A DNA stretch of 15,524 bases from Treponema sp. (GTDB taxonomy: Bacteria; Spirochaetota; Spirochaetia; Treponematales; Breznakiellaceae), in contig JAITLF010000135.1 of assembly GCA_031278025.1 (NCBI GenBank), positions 1 through 15,524 on the forward strand, read 5' to 3'. The translations under genes were made by a program, and so were the position numbers. Below the pieces are notes generated by a model, which was not told the DNA's origin, made no database searches, and saw nothing but the letters and a program-made list of their open reading frames with translations. Within the stretch, counting starts at the first letter, position 1. Each line of letters begins with the position of its first letter. Below are positions 8,464-14,981 of this stretch, one piece after another.

Positions 8464-8504
8464 AAGCGCCGGCAGGGGAAGGGGAAAAGGGAAAGGCGGC
8501 GCTT
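8464..8504. other. Hairpin with long purine/pyrimidine loop, rhaS-rhaM gap
   Basis: AAGCGCCG (8464-8471) pairs perfectly with CGGCGCTT (8497-8504). The 25-base loop is almost pure purine on the plus strand (runs of 4, 4, 3 and 2 G separated by A), hence pyrimidine in the operon transcript. The transcript side lacks a following U-run, so it is not an intrinsic terminator for the operon. It probably protects the rhaS message 3' end or lowers expression of downstream genes. Confidence 0.5.
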
Positions 8505-8552
8505 TTTCCACCCTTCTTCTTTCATTTCCCTTCCCCGTCCGGAATCTAAATG

Positions 8553-9587
8553 TTAATACACCGATTTCCACTCGTTGATGTTGGAGGGTTCAAACTTAAA
8601 GGGCGGACCGAGTATAACTTCCGTTCCGTTGTCCGAGGCCTGTACGACCTTGTATTCGCCGAGCTTGCCGCCGTTGAACTGGTCCCCGATCTTGCCGGTG
8701 ATCTTGTTGCTTGCCAGAGCCCCGGCAGCGTATGAAGCTAGATAGCCGAGGTCAATCGGATTCCACAGGAACATATACGGACATGAACCGTTCGTTATGT
8801 ACTCGGCCATTTCCGAAGGAAGTCCCAGACCGGTGATCTTTATCTTGCCAATGAGCCCCCGGTCAGAGATCGCTTTGGCTGCCGCCGCGATGCCGACTGT
8901 TGTCGGCGCGACGATAACCTTGAGGTTGGGGTAACTCGCGATAAGCCCCTCGGTTTCTGACAGGGACTTGTCACGGAGGTCATCGCCGTAGGCTATCTTC
9001 ACCAGTTTGAGGTTGGCGTACTTGGCCTGTTTCAGCGTCTGCTCCATTACCGCGATCCACGCGTTCTGGTTTGACGCCTGGCTGGTTGCCGAAAGAATCG
9101 CTATCTCACCTGAGCCGCCCGCCTGATCGAAGGCCGCCTCCACCAGGGTTTCGCCGATCAACTGGGTGTCCGCCTGGTTGATATGGACGGACCGGCTTGC
9201 CGGGTTTACCGCCGAGTCGGCGGTAACAACCTTGATACCCGCGTTCTTCGCCTTTGTCAGTACCGGTTGAAGCGCGTCGAAATCGTTTGCCGATATGGTA
9301 ATCGACGCGACTTTCTGGGCTACAAGCTGATCGATGATCTGAATCTGGGCTTCCGCTGTGGGAAGATCGGGAGCGCGGCGAATCACCGTGCCCCCCTGTT
9401 CCTTGACACCGGTCTCGAAACCATCCATCAGTTTTTCACCAAAAGGGTTCCCCGTACTTTTGAACACGACCGCATGGGTATTGCCGCCGCCCGCCGCCTG
9501 CTGGTCGCCGCGAGCAAACAGCGTTCCCGCGAATACCAGCACCATTACTGTGGAAAGCAGTAAGGCTTTTTTTACATTGTTTTCCAT
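8553..9587 (-). CDS. rhaS: Rhamnose ABC transporter periplasmic binding protein
   Basis: A 344-residue periplasmic sugar-binding protein (type I fold, ribose/AI-2/rhamnose group) that would deliver L-rhamnose to RhaPQ. The signal peptide spans about 1-26 (basic start, hydrophobic LLLSTVMVLVFAGTLF, then ARG). No cysteine follows, so a signal peptidase I substrate is predicted, not a lipoprotein. The mature part begins AVVFKSTGNPFGEKLMDGFE and holds the group-typical FLWNPIDLGYLASYAAGAL near residue 280. Start: ATG at 9587 with a strong AGGAGG 7 bases upstream, the best ribosome site of the operon, fitting the high demand for binding proteins. The name rhaS here is the transporter protein, not the E. 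coli regulator RhaS. Confidence 0.9.
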   Translation of the reverse strand: MENNVKKALLLSTVMVLVFAGTLFARGDQQAAGGGNTHAVVFKSTGNPFGEKLMDGFETGVKEQGGTVIRRAPDLPTAEAQIQIIDQLVAQKVASITISANDFDALQPVLTKAKNAGIKVVTADSAVNPASRSVHINQADTQLIGETLVEAAFDQAGGSGEIAILSATSQASNQNAWIAVMEQTLKQAKYANLKLVKIAYGDDLRDKSLSETEGLIASYPNLKVIVAPTTVGIAAAAKAISDRGLIGKIKITGLGLPSEMAEYITNGSCPYMFLWNPIDLGYLASYAAGALASNKITGKIGDQFNGGKLGEYKVVQASDNGTEVILGPPFKFEPSNINEWKSVY

Positions 9588-9623
9588 CTCTTTCCTCCTA
9601 AAAATCTCCTACTAATATGATAA

Positions 9624-9636
9624 TCCGTCCTACGGA
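9624..9636 (-). other. Small hairpin upstream of rhaS
   Basis: TCCGT (9624-9628) pairs with ACGGA (9632-9636) around a 3-base loop, between the rhaQ stop and the strong rhaS Shine-Dalgarno. Such a stem may mark an mRNA processing site, giving the binding-protein message its own stability. The stem is short, so confidence is low. Confidence 0.3.
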
Positions 9637-9653
9637 CAGGATTTTACCATGTA

Positions 9654-10622
9654 TTACCGCCTTCTAAGGTTCACCACCAGTACCGAAAGTACAACGAGCA
9701 ACCCCAGAATAATCAGTATCGCCTGGGCAGATACGTTGATAAGTCCCAGACCGTAGTTCAAAAATCCGATGATAAATATCGACAGGAGGGGACCGGCTAT
9801 CCGGCCTGTACCGCCTGAAGTGCTTACACCGCCCAGCACCACCATCGCTATCACGTCCAACTCATAGCCGGCCGCCACATTGGGCCGGGTGCTACCCATT
9901 CGGGAGGTGAGGAAGATCGCGCAGACGGCGGACATGAATCCGGTTAAAATATAAACGATGAGCAGGATTCTGTCGGTCTTTACCCCCGAATAGCGGCAGG
10001 CAAGCAGGTTGCTCCCCATGCCGTAGACGGAACGCCCGAAAGATGTTTTGTGCAGCACGATGCCGAAGATTACCGCCGCTACAATGAACACTATCAGTAT
10101 GAACGGAATGGGTCCCACATAGCCCCAGGCAAGGAACGAAAACCACGAAGGAAAACCGCCCGATGCCTGGTTTTCCAGGATCACGTAGGCGACGCCACGG
10201 TAGATCGTCATGGTCGACAGGGTTACTATCATCGCCGGAAGTTCCTTGAATTGTATCAGCAACAATCCGTTTACGCCGCCGCAGATGGTCCCGATAAGGA
10301 GGGCTGAGAGCATGGCCAGGGGCATGGGGACTCCCGCGTTGTAGATAAGCCCCATCGTCACCGCGCTGAGGGCAACGGTGGAACCCACGGAAATATCTAT
10401 GTTACCCAGGATGATCACCAGCATCATGGGAAGCACGATGAAGGCCTTGTCCAGAAAATTCATCGGCCCGCTGAGGAAGGTATTGGCCGACAGGTACCAG
10501 GGTGACAGGAAGCTGTTGATGATATGAATGAGGATGAATATTAACACAAGCAGCCATTCCCACTGGAAGAAAAACCGCTTCCAACTCCAGGGTTTTTCGA
10601 CGGCCAGCGTTCTTTCGCTCAT
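9654..10622 (-). CDS. rhaQ: Rhamnose ABC transporter permease 2
   Basis: A 322-residue inner-membrane permease of the branched-chain/ribose type (BPD_transp_2 family), with about 8-10 hydrophobic segments. The family motif GNIDISVGSTVALS lies in the first third; the cytoplasmic coupling stretch (GSNLLACRYSGVKTDRI) and the VLGGVSTSGGTGRIAGPL motif follow. It should pair with RhaP as a heterodimeric rhamnose channel energised by RhaT. Its ATG overlaps the rhaP stop (ATGA, 10619-10622), which points to translational coupling; GAGGAG is 6 bases upstream. The P/Q naming follows gene order in rhizobial rhamnose operons. Confidence 0.88.
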   Translation of the reverse strand: MSERTLAVEKPWSWKRFFFQWEWLLVLIFILIHIINSFLSPWYLSANTFLSGPMNFLDKAFIVLPMMLVIILGNIDISVGSTVALSAVTMGLIYNAGVPMPLAMLSALLIGTICGGVNGLLLIQFKELPAMIVTLSTMTIYRGVAYVILENQASGGFPSWFSFLAWGYVGPIPFILIVFIVAAVIFGIVLHKTSFGRSVYGMGSNLLACRYSGVKTDRILLIVYILTGFMSAVCAIFLTSRMGSTRPNVAAGYELDVIAMVVLGGVSTSGGTGRIAGPLLSIFIIGFLNYGLGLINVSAQAILIILGLLVVLSVLVVNLRRR

Positions 10623-11680
10623 GACGCGCTCCTCACTTTGTTTCCAGTCCCCACGGTGAACGCGCGGGCGTCCCTTGAACGCAGCACGGCCCGATCGTTG
10701 TTCCGTTTTATCAGCACGTTGGTGATGATCGCGCCAAGGATCACAAGGCCCTGTATGGCCTGCTGCCAGAAGGGCGATACGTTTATCAGCGGCAGTGCGT
10801 TGGCAAGTATGCCGAAGAGGATCACCCCCAAAAGTAGGCCTGCCAGCTTCCCCCGGCCGCCCGAAACGCTTACGCCCCCAAGCACGCAGGCCGCGATCAC
10901 GTTCATTTCGTAACCCGCGGCGGTGTCCCCCTGGGCCGAGGCGAACTTCGCTACCCAGAGTACACCGGAGAGGCCGGCCAGCGCGCCCATCAGCACATAG
11001 ACCAATGTGATGATCCGCTTCCGGGGAAGCCCCGTAATCTCTGCGGCCTCCGGATTGGAACCGACGGCATAGATGCGCCTGCCCGTGCGGGTATAGGTGA
11101 TAAAGTAGTAGAACAGCAAATAGATGATTACCGCGATCACGACTAAATTATTCACCCCAAGTATTCTGCCCGTCGCGAGAGCCTTGAAGCTATCCGGCAT
11201 TTGATACGCGCTGACCCATTGGCCTCCGCTTACCATGTAGGTAAGGCCCCGTATAGCGTTCATAAGACCGAGGCTGGCGATTATAGGCAGTATGGAGAAG
11301 CGGGCAATGAGGAAGCCGATGACAAAGCCCACGACCGCTCCTGTTACCGTTCCCTCAAGCACCAATACCGCCGGCGGAATGGCAGGGTTGCCCCGGACCG
11401 TCAGGGCCGTAACCATGCCGGAGAACGCCATTGTCGCGCCGATCGAAAGATCGATGCCGCCGGTAAGCAGGACCATCATCATACCGGCGGAAAGAATGGC
11501 CAGGATCGCGGTATTTGCAAGGATTTGTCCTATATTCAACAGGCTTAGGAATTCCCGGTTCCGCGCCTGCACCGCGGCGCTTACCAGAACGATGAATATT
11601 ACCAGGCCCAGCTCGCGGAATTTTTCGACTATGTTGGACGGTGAATCTTTAAAACCTTTTATTTTACCGGTTAAACCCAT
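10619..11680 (-). CDS. rhaP: Rhamnose ABC transporter permease 1
   Basis: A 353-residue membrane permease, BPD_transp_2 family, with the marks GGIDLSIGATMAFSG, GSNPEAAEITGLPRKRI and VLGGVSVSGGRGKLAGLL in the same order as RhaQ. It partners RhaQ. It has a longer hydrophilic N-terminus (about 25 residues) and a basic C-terminal tail of about 25 residues. Start choice: ATG at 11680 with GGGAG 7 bases upstream; a GTG at 11686 in the same frame overlaps the rhaT stop but sits only 1 base from that Shine-Dalgarno, so it is less likely. Its stop overlaps the rhaQ start. Confidence 0.88.
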   Translation of the reverse strand: MGLTGKIKGFKDSPSNIVEKFRELGLVIFIVLVSAAVQARNREFLSLLNIGQILANTAILAILSAGMMMVLLTGGIDLSIGATMAFSGMVTALTVRGNPAIPPAVLVLEGTVTGAVVGFVIGFLIARFSILPIIASLGLMNAIRGLTYMVSGGQWVSAYQMPDSFKALATGRILGVNNLVVIAVIIYLLFYYFITYTRTGRRIYAVGSNPEAAEITGLPRKRIITLVYVLMGALAGLSGVLWVAKFASAQGDTAAGYEMNVIAACVLGGVSVSGGRGKLAGLLLGVILFGILANALPLINVSPFWQQAIQGLVILGAIITNVLIKRNNDRAVLRSRDARAFTVGTGNKVRSAS

Positions 11681-11682
11681 GC

Positions 11683-13185
11683 TCACTCTCCCATAGCCGC
11701 CTTGAGGATGCTTTCCTGGGTAGCATCTGCGGTATCCATGATCGCCGTTACGGCGCCTTCCCGCATTACCACGACCCGGTCGCTCATGCCCAACACTTCG
11801 GGCAGTTCGGAAGAAATCATGATGATCCCGTATCCCGAAGCCGCCAGATCGTTTATGATGGAGTAGATCGCCGTCTTTGCCCCCACGTCAACGCCTTTGG
11901 TCGGCTCGTCCAGGATTATAACCTTCATGTCCGCATTGAGCATCTTGCCCACAATCACCTTCTGCTGGTTGCCGCCTGAAAGGGTGGAGACCAGGTCGTG
12001 TACGCTTCCCGCCTTTACAGCCAGTTTCTCCGCCGTTTCCCTGGCCTTTTCATTCTCCAGCCGGGTGTTAAGCCAGCCAAACCGGGTAAATTTGTCAAGA
12101 ACAGGAAGGATTATGTTCTTGGCGATTTCCCAGCGGAGTACCAGTCCCTGCTTTAGCCGGTCTTCGGGGAGAAAGCCGATACCTTCCGCGATGGCCTGGG
12201 CGGGGTTGAGACGGTTTAATTTTCGGCCTTCCAGCGTGACGGTCCCCGAATCGTAAGATGAAATCCCGTAGATCGCCTCGCAGACTTCGGTACGTTGCGC
12301 CCCCACCAGGCCGGTTATTGCCAGCACCTCACCCCGGCGCACGGAAAAACTGACATCCTTGAAGAAGCCCACACGGAAAAGCCCCTCGACCTTGAGTAGT
12401 TCCTCCCCGATTGCGATCTCCCGCTTTGGGAAGAACTGAACAATTTCCCTGCCCACCATGGATGTTACCAAGGTGTGATTGTCCACTTCCCCGATATTCC
12501 AGGTATTGATATACTTTCCGTCCCGCAGCACCGTTACCCTGTCGGCAAGCCGGTACATATCCTCAAAACGGTGGGATATAAAAATGATGGATACGCCTTT
12601 TTGTTTTAGATTTTCGGTAATACGGTAAAGATCCTCACTTTCCCGGTTTGAAAGCGGCGCGGTCGGCTCGTCCATAATGATGATCCGGGCATTGGTGGAG
12701 AGTGCCTTGGCGATCTCCACAATCTGTTGCTGGGCCACCGAAAGGGTCCCCATTACGGCGCGGGCGTCGAATTTCGCGTCGAGACGGGCCAGTAATTCCC
12801 CGGCCTCCCGATTCATGGTTTTCCAGTCGATGCGCTTAAAGGGTGCCGTTGTCTTTTCGTGGCCCATGAAAATATTTTCAGCCACGCTGATATCCGGGAA
12901 GCAGGTAACATGTTGGTAGATCGCGGCAATTCCCTGGTCCTGGGCATCGAGGGGGTGGCGGATATTCGCCGGCCTGCCGTCAACCAGAAAATCCCCCTGG
13001 TCGGGCATGTGTACGCCTGTTATGATCTTGATGAAGGTAGATTTGCCCGCGCCGTTTTCTCCCATAAGCGCGTGGATTTCTCCCTTCTTTAGGGTAAAGT
13101 GGACATCATCAAGAGCCCTTACCCCGGGAAATGTCTTTGTAATGTGCCGTAGCTCAAGTATATAATCCGCTTTTTCTTCAGCCAT
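11683..13185 (-). CDS. rhaT: Rhamnose ABC transporter ATP-binding protein, tandem ATPase
   Basis: A 500-residue tandem ATPase that powers RhaPQ. First half: Walker A GENGAGKST at 42-50, signature-like LSVAQQQ at 148-154, Walker B IIIMDEP at 168-174, switch H205. Second half: degenerate Walker A (GLVGAQRTE, no GKS/T), intact signature LSGGNQQK at 402-409 and Walker B VIILDEP at 422-428. An imperfect second ATP site is normal for sugar ABC ATPases of this group. First gene of the operon, divergent from the AraC-family gene. Start: ATG at 13185 places the domain right at the N-terminus as in relatives; ATG at 13218 (11 extra residues) is possible, since both have weak Shine-Dalgarno sequences. 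Not the E. coli RhaT symporter. Confidence 0.9.
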   Translation of the reverse strand: MAEEKADYILELRHITKTFPGVRALDDVHFTLKKGEIHALMGENGAGKSTFIKIITGVHMPDQGDFLVDGRPANIRHPLDAQDQGIAAIYQHVTCFPDISVAENIFMGHEKTTAPFKRIDWKTMNREAGELLARLDAKFDARAVMGTLSVAQQQIVEIAKALSTNARIIIMDEPTAPLSNRESEDLYRITENLKQKGVSIIFISHRFEDMYRLADRVTVLRDGKYINTWNIGEVDNHTLVTSMVGREIVQFFPKREIAIGEELLKVEGLFRVGFFKDVSFSVRRGEVLAITGLVGAQRTEVCEAIYGISSYDSGTVTLEGRKLNRLNPAQAIAEGIGFLPEDRLKQGLVLRWEIAKNIILPVLDKFTRFGWLNTRLENEKARETAEKLAVKAGSVHDLVSTLSGGNQQKVIVGKMLNADMKVIILDEPTKGVDVGAKTAIYSIINDLAASGYGIIMISSELPEVLGMSDRVVVMREGAVTAIMDTADATQESILKAAMGE

Positions 13186-13245
13186 TCTTATCCCATCAAC
13201 ATAGTTTGAGACTTTCATTTTCTACCCGGATTCAAACTGCCGTAA

Positions 13246-13313
13246 ATGGATAAATCTATTGAAGTGATGGAAAAAAGATTGTATTATTAAGAAATATGGA
13301 AATTTCATGGAAA
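13246..13313. promoter_or_regulatory. Divergent control region with repeated ATGGAAA motifs, candidate regulator sites
   Basis: The region between rhaT and the AraC-family gene carries ATGGAAA at 13267, 13296 and 13307, plus a shortened ATGGA at 13246. Spacings are 21, 29 and 11 bp; 11 and 21 are close to one and two helical turns. AraC-type proteins use two HTH motifs to bind directly repeated half-sites, so this is a candidate operator. Two copies overlap the regulator's own start codon, which would fit autoregulation. No convincing -35/-10 pair was found for either gene. Confidence 0.35.
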
Positions 13314-14243
13314 GCCTGGGATTCCTTTCTGCATTACCTCCCCTATAGTAAAGAAGATGAAAGACTCGGCATGGTGTGTACCACCGCCGGGTGTATAAAT
13401 GTAGAACCAAACACGGTTTATCCACCCCATAAAAACGAGCATCCCGTTCTTTTTAGGCAGGTTGCCGAAAGCCGGACCTTGCCGGAATTTCAACTGGTGT
13501 ACATTACCGAAGGACAGGGGATTTTTTCCATAAGCGACCGGACCTATACGGTGAGCCCGGGTTCCATGCTGTTAATTCTGCCGGGAATCCGGCATAGTTA
13601 TAAACCGGTATACGAAACCGGCTGGCATGAATATTGGGTTGGATTTAAGGGAGATTTTTTTTTCAACATGATCCGGCAGGGCCTTCTTTCTCAGCGGCAT
13701 CTCTTTTTTGATCTTGGCCTGAGGGATAACATTGTATTAACCTTTAACAATATTTTTGATGAAGTTCGGGCCCAGCAGCCCCTGTATCAGCTTAAGGCAT
13801 GTGTGGGGATACTTTCTCTGCTTACCGAGATACTGACCCATGAGCGGAGAAAGGAACAGCCCAACTACTATCAAAAGATCGTGGAAAAAGCCAAATGCCT
13901 GATGGAATCGAATGTGTATGGTACTATCAACCTGCCAAATATTTCCCAAAAAATAGGGATAAGTACTTCACGGCTGAACGAGATATTTAAAACCTATACT
14001 TCTATGACCCCCTATCAGTTCTACATTCATATTAAGATACGCAAGGCCGAAAACCTACTGGAACAGGAGAATGTACCGGTAAAAGAGGTAGCCCATAAAC
14101 TGGGGTTTGAGGACCAGTATTACTTCTCCCGTCTGTTTAAAAACAAAACCGGCATTGCCCCTTCGGTATGGAAAAAGTTTGTCAATTACCCCTCTCCGGG
14201 CATTGAGCAATTAGAGCCTCGGCCTATAATATCCCAAGTCTGA
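13296..14243 (+). CDS. AraC-family transcriptional regulator, probable rhamnose operon activator
   Basis: A 315-residue cytoplasmic regulator. N-terminal cupin-like sensing domain (about 30-170): EFQLVYITEGQGIFSISDRTYTV, LPGIRHSYKP and WHEYWVGFKG are typical. A linker follows, then a double helix-turn-helix domain (about 195-298): first motif INLPNISQKIGISTSRLNEIFK, second VPVKEVAHKLGFEDQYYFSRLFK, then the classic TGIAPSVWKKF. A 20-residue tail follows the domain. Divergent placement next to rhaT suggests it senses rhamnose or rhamnulose and activates the operon; that is inference. ATG at 13296 has no visible Shine-Dalgarno, but family members start with the same short lead-in. Base composition is more AT-rich than the operon. 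Confidence 0.9.
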   Translation: MEISWKAWDSFLHYLPYSKEDERLGMVCTTAGCINVEPNTVYPPHKNEHPVLFRQVAESRTLPEFQLVYITEGQGIFSISDRTYTVSPGSMLLILPGIRHSYKPVYETGWHEYWVGFKGDFFFNMIRQGLLSQRHLFFDLGLRDNIVLTFNNIFDEVRAQQPLYQLKACVGILSLLTEILTHERRKEQPNYYQKIVEKAKCLMESNVYGTINLPNISQKIGISTSRLNEIFKTYTSMTPYQFYIHIKIRKAENLLEQENVPVKEVAHKLGFEDQYYFSRLFKNKTGIAPSVWKKFVNYPSPGIEQLEPRPIISQV

Positions 14244-14339
14244 TGGGACTGGTGTCTATCTCAACGAACAACAGGCTGGGGCAGGCGGCGGGGCGCCGTC
14301 CGGAAACTTCTCTTCCGCCTCACTTCTCATTACTGCCTG
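14244..14339. other. Gap after the regulator, no recognisable gene
   Basis: Holds only a small hairpin, CGGCG (14286-14290) with CGCCG (14294-14298), and no clear terminator with a T-tract for the regulator. Neither strand gave a recognisable protein in translation. Confidence 0.4.
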
Positions 14340-14507
14340 TTACTTAACCACGATGCGTACCGTATCTCCATGTGCACCGGTTACTTCCTGCTTGAGCGGG
14401 TGCACCATCAGATACAGCACCTCGATGACCAGGGTCCACGCACCCGTGTTCACCACAGCGTTGACCGTAAGCCGCCTGATTTCAGTTTCCGGAATGAACC
14501 TCCTCCG
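14340..14507 (-). pseudogene. Relic of a clan AA (retropepsin-like) aspartic protease, internal deletion
   Basis: A 56-codon open stretch including the stop at 14340-14342, with no start codon in view. The first half keeps the active-site block (ETEIRRLTVNAVVNTGAWTLVI), recognisable as the DTGAWTLVIN region of small bacterial retropepsin-like proteins; the second half keeps their usual C-terminus (YLMVHPLKQEVTGAHGD). The middle, about half of a normal ~120-140-residue protein, is missing, and the halves join in frame. The catalytic Asp position reads Asn (VNTG for VDTG), so it cannot be an active protease. The 5' end runs into the palindromic element at 14492. Family is called from remembered motifs; no alignment was run. 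Confidence 0.65.
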
Positions 14508-14590
14508 CCCGAAGGCGCAAACAATTTTGCGCGCAAAATTTGCGGCGGAGTATCTTGTAAGCGTTGCATTATTTGAGAGGAGGTTCGTTC
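14492..14590. mobile_element. MITE-like nested palindromic element (99 bp)
   Basis: Outer inverted repeats GAATGAACCTCCTC (14492-14505) and GAGGAGGTTCGTTC (14577-14590) match at 13 of 14 positions, including a perfect 10-mer. They enclose a second pair, CTCCGCC (14503-14509) and GGCGGAG (14544-14550), and an 18-bp perfect palindrome AATTTTGCGCGCAAAATT (14523-14540). No transposase is encoded. The left arm overlaps the 5' end of the protease relic. No target-site duplication was found, so this may be a REP/MITE-type repeat or the product of an inverted duplication. Confidence 0.5.
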
Positions 14591-14591
14591 T

Positions 14592-14607
14592 GTCTGTACG
14601 AACAGAC
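14592..14607. repeat. Short perfect hairpin
   Basis: GTCTGT (14592-14597) pairs with ACAGAC (14602-14607) around ACGA. A GTTCGT/ACGAAC pair (14584-14589 with 14598-14603) overlaps it, so two alternative small stems exist at the border between the palindromic element and the nuclease relic. Confidence 0.4.
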
Positions 14608-14611
14608 CCGT

Positions 14612-14764
14612 ATAGACTATAAATTCGGCATACAGGGCGCCCGGCAGGATGGACGGCTGGAAAGGGATCGGGAAATCGCCCGAAACCTCAAGGGTAGCAG
14701 CATACCGGCCCCGCAGATAACCCAGGCGACCGGGCTTTCCGGCCAGGACATAGCAAAGCTATGA
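14612..14764 (+). pseudogene. C-terminal relic of an Rpn-type (PD-(D/E)XK) recombination-promoting nuclease / transposase family protein
   Basis: About 50 codons ending at TGA 14762-14764. The reading (DGRLERDREIARNLKGSS, then ITQATGLSGQDIAKL) matches the characteristic tail of Rpn/PD-(D/E)XK family proteins: a charged helix with an EIARN core, then a short helix of the form I-x-x-x-TGLS-x-x-x-I-x-x-L. The nuclease core (200 or more residues upstream in a whole gene) is absent; upstream DNA is the palindromic element. Surely non-functional as a nuclease. The open frame extends to an ATG at 14564, but those extra residues have no family look. Confidence 0.65.
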
Positions 14765-14789
14765 CGGGTGCGCCACCCGGCCCGCGCCG

Positions 14790-14823
14790 AAAAAGCAGCC
14801 CCGCGCGTTTCCGCGCGGGGCTG
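14790..14823 (-). terminator. Strong intrinsic-terminator-like hairpin, leftward
   Basis: CAGCCCCGCGCG (14796-14807) pairs perfectly with CGCGCGGGGCTG (14812-14823) around TTTC. Read on the minus strand it is followed by C then five T (positions 14794-14790), the classic terminator form. No intact minus-strand gene precedes it; the nearest minus-strand coding trace is the UvrA relic at 15120-15424, so it may be the surviving terminator of a lost gene. Confidence 0.7.
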
Positions 14824-14837
14824 TTGCAAACCGGGAA

Positions 14838-14981
14838 CCTTTCCCCAAGCCTGAACGCCTCATCCAGCGCATAATCCACATCTCCACCAGCCCCGGCGAC
14901 TATGTGCTTGACAGCTTCCTCGGCTCCGGCGCCACCGCCGACCCGGCCGCTGTTGCCCGGCCGCTGCTATCCAACAAATAA
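14838..14981 (+). pseudogene. Fragment of a DNA methyltransferase (type III Mod / beta-class N6-adenine type)
   Basis: In one frame from 14838 to the TAA at 14979-14981, the reading begins PFPKPERLIQRIIHIST and continues SPGDYVLDSFLGSGATA. This is the conserved C-terminal block of Mod-type methyltransferases: P-K-P-E-x-L-I-x-R-I-I, then PGD-x-VLDSFLGSG-T/A-T, the SAM-binding motif I. After GATA the last ~14 residues (to LLSNK) do not resemble the family, so the fragment was fused to foreign sequence or has drifted. The DPPY motif and the rest are absent. There is no start codon or Shine-Dalgarno. It is a relic of a lost restriction-modification or orphan methylase gene. Confidence 0.65.

Noticed and set aside
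8445..8525. N-terminal extension of rhaM by 27 residues
   Set aside because: RhaM proteins start at the residue encoded at 8444; the extension covers the intercistronic hairpin and is rich in basic residues with no family match.
14353..14622. Plus-strand 89-codon ORF over the protease relic and palindrome
   Set aside because: The minus strand carries the protease motifs; the plus reading is low complexity and crosses the palindromic element.
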